Assembly (NCBI GenBank): GCA_963835935.1
Contig: CAWIHK010000001.1
Location: forward strand, 372,001 to 436,000
Source of the DNA: CAWIHK01 sp963835935
GTDB lineage: Bacteria; Bacteroidota; Ignavibacteria; UBA10030; CAVZMI01
Length of the DNA: 64,000 bases
Direction: 5' to 3'
Under the pieces are notes generated by a model, which was not told the origin of the DNA, ran no database searches, and saw only the letters and a list, made by a program, of their open reading frames with translations. The position numbers and the translations under genes are program-made. Below, piece by piece: positions 63,129 to 64,000 of this stretch. Positions within the stretch are counted from its first letter, which is position 1; each line of letters opens with the position of its first letter.

Positions 63129-64000
63129 ATGAGAGAAAGAAATAGTTTTACCTATCTATTTGCCGTAACAATAGTTTATGCGGTGTTACTCTCGGCAGTT
63201 GCCCTCGGTCAAATTCGGATACAAAAGAGTATTCGAATCAACCCGGGGATATCGACCGATGATGCGCCGCCAACCCGTTTACATTACAACGGTTATCTTC
63301 ACGATTTATATGTTGAGTTTACGATTACACCTGCTGATCCCAACTTTCAACCATTATTGTGGTTATGGATGCGTCCCGAATGGACCGATGACTATGGGTT
63401 GATTATCCCGGGTCAGATGGATGCATGTGAAGAATATAGACCGCAGCTTAATACGTATGTTGAAGAATATTTAGGACAAGGATATTTTGCCGTAGCGCCG
63501 GAACATGGAGGAGGAAATCCAACAAACTATCCTTATACTCTCTCGGCGAGAGCGTTTGTCGATGGCATGAAAATACATGTATTGGGTATGCCTGGGGATA
63601 GCCTGATTTGTGATAGACCGGATTTCGATGTTTATTACGTCGATAGCTTAGTCTGTCATAGTTTTTGGAATGTATGTTGGGAATTCTATATTTTTAATTT
63701 AAGCACATTCGATAAACCTCTCTCAGAAACAATAACTCAGGGAAAGGTGAATGAGATTAGGTTCGATGGTGAAGTGATCGACCATAGAGTATCAACTCCG
63801 CCACCATATTGGTGTCCGATGGTCGATTCGGTAAACGTAACGATAACAAAAGGCGATAAATACGCCCATCTGTGCACGGAGACCGATACTGCATCGCAGA
63901 TGACCATATTATCATGTCAAGAAACAGTATATCTTGAGGTAGACAGAGACGTACCCGACACGGTCGATCAATATTGTGTGGTTCAAACATCGACAAGAAA
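63129..64000 (+). CDS. Exported protein of unknown function, 5' part
   Basis: Open reading frame from the ATG at 63129 without stop to the window end (290 codons plus). AGGAG lies 12 bases upstream. Signal peptide MRERNSFTYLFAVTIVYAVL, LSAVALG. The mature part begins QIRIQKSIRINPG and includes PADPNFQPLLWLWMRPEWTD, then a Cys-bearing stretch (DAMECEEYR-like; YVDSLVCHSFWNVCWEFYIF) and a beta-rich part rich in Asp/Thr. No domain was recognised; it may be the N-terminus of a long surface protein. It is truncated by the window edge. Confidence 0.6.
   Translation, partial: MRERNSFTYLFAVTIVYAVLLSAVALGQIRIQKSIRINPGISTDDAPPTRLHYNGYLHDLYVEFTITPADPNFQPLLWLWMRPEWTDDYGLIIPGQMDACEEYRPQLNTYVEEYLGQGYFAVAPEHGGGNPTNYPYTLSARAFVDGMKIHVLGMPGDSLICDRPDFDVYYVDSLVCHSFWNVCWEFYIFNLSTFDKPLSETITQGKVNEIRFDGEVIDHRVSTPPPYWCPMVDSVNVTITKGDKYAHLCTETDTASQMTILSCQETVYLEVDRDVPDTVDQYCVVQTSTR

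Overview
The window looks like a chromosomal accessory region of a member of the Bacteroidota/Chlorobiota (FCB) group, most likely Ignavibacteria-like. This is inferred from four type IX secretion (T9SS) type A sorting tails of the YPNPFNP...G.Y.Y...K style, the AT-rich base composition and Bacteroidota-type secreted proteins. No rRNA, tRNA or CRISPR array was seen. Region 1 (1-19183) is a tandem array of about eleven RHS/YD-repeat toxin-tip cassettes, all on the + strand. Each cassette carries a 3' piece of the RHS core of different length, a unique C-terminal tip, and a small candidate immunity gene. The recognisable tips point to the cell envelope: two L,D-transpeptidase-like, one RlpA-like, two papain-like His...Cys domains, and four glycine-rich, possibly membrane-active tips. 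Nearly all immunity candidates carry a signal peptide, lipobox or membrane segments, and one is an LprI-type (lysozyme inhibitor) protein behind the RlpA-like tip. Only the first cassette is open at the window edge, so it may be the 3' end of the expressed RHS gene, with the rest a silent or semi-silent tip store. Region 2 (19.2-26.2 kb) holds a broken HTH gene, a LuxR-type regulator, a small unknown gene behind a nested inverted repeat, a DUF4062/HATPase protein, and the first of two identical IS1634-family elements. This copy is flanked by a 166/167-bp direct repeat. Region 3 (26.2-37.8 kb, mostly minus strand) is a decaying secretome region: TM2 protein, lipoprotein, and a roughly 1150-residue T9SS cargo gene broken by IS1634 (32-bp repeat), IS256 (8-bp repeat) and a stop codon in its signal peptide. 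Small secreted proteins and several truncated pseudogenes follow. Region 4 (37.85-44.0 kb) is a compact tetR - membrane fusion protein - RND pump - TolC operon with two matching 21-bp operator-like sites. Region 5 (44.2-52.5 kb) is a stress or low-oxygen style cluster: response regulator, acetate kinase (interrupted by TGA), an acetate-kinase-like pseudoenzyme, a FolE2-like protein without its catalytic cysteine, DUF4404 protein, CbpA-type DnaJ, a NarL-type regulator with a cytoplasmic GAF histidine kinase, and a thioredoxin-fold protein. A strongly conserved ~90-bp element lies upstream of both the regulator/ackA operon and the cbpA operon, which suggests one regulon. Region 6 (52.7-64.0 kb) holds IS1380 and ISL3 elements, each with exact target duplications, two paralogous T9SS metallopeptidases, small secreted proteins, and the start of another exported protein running off the end.
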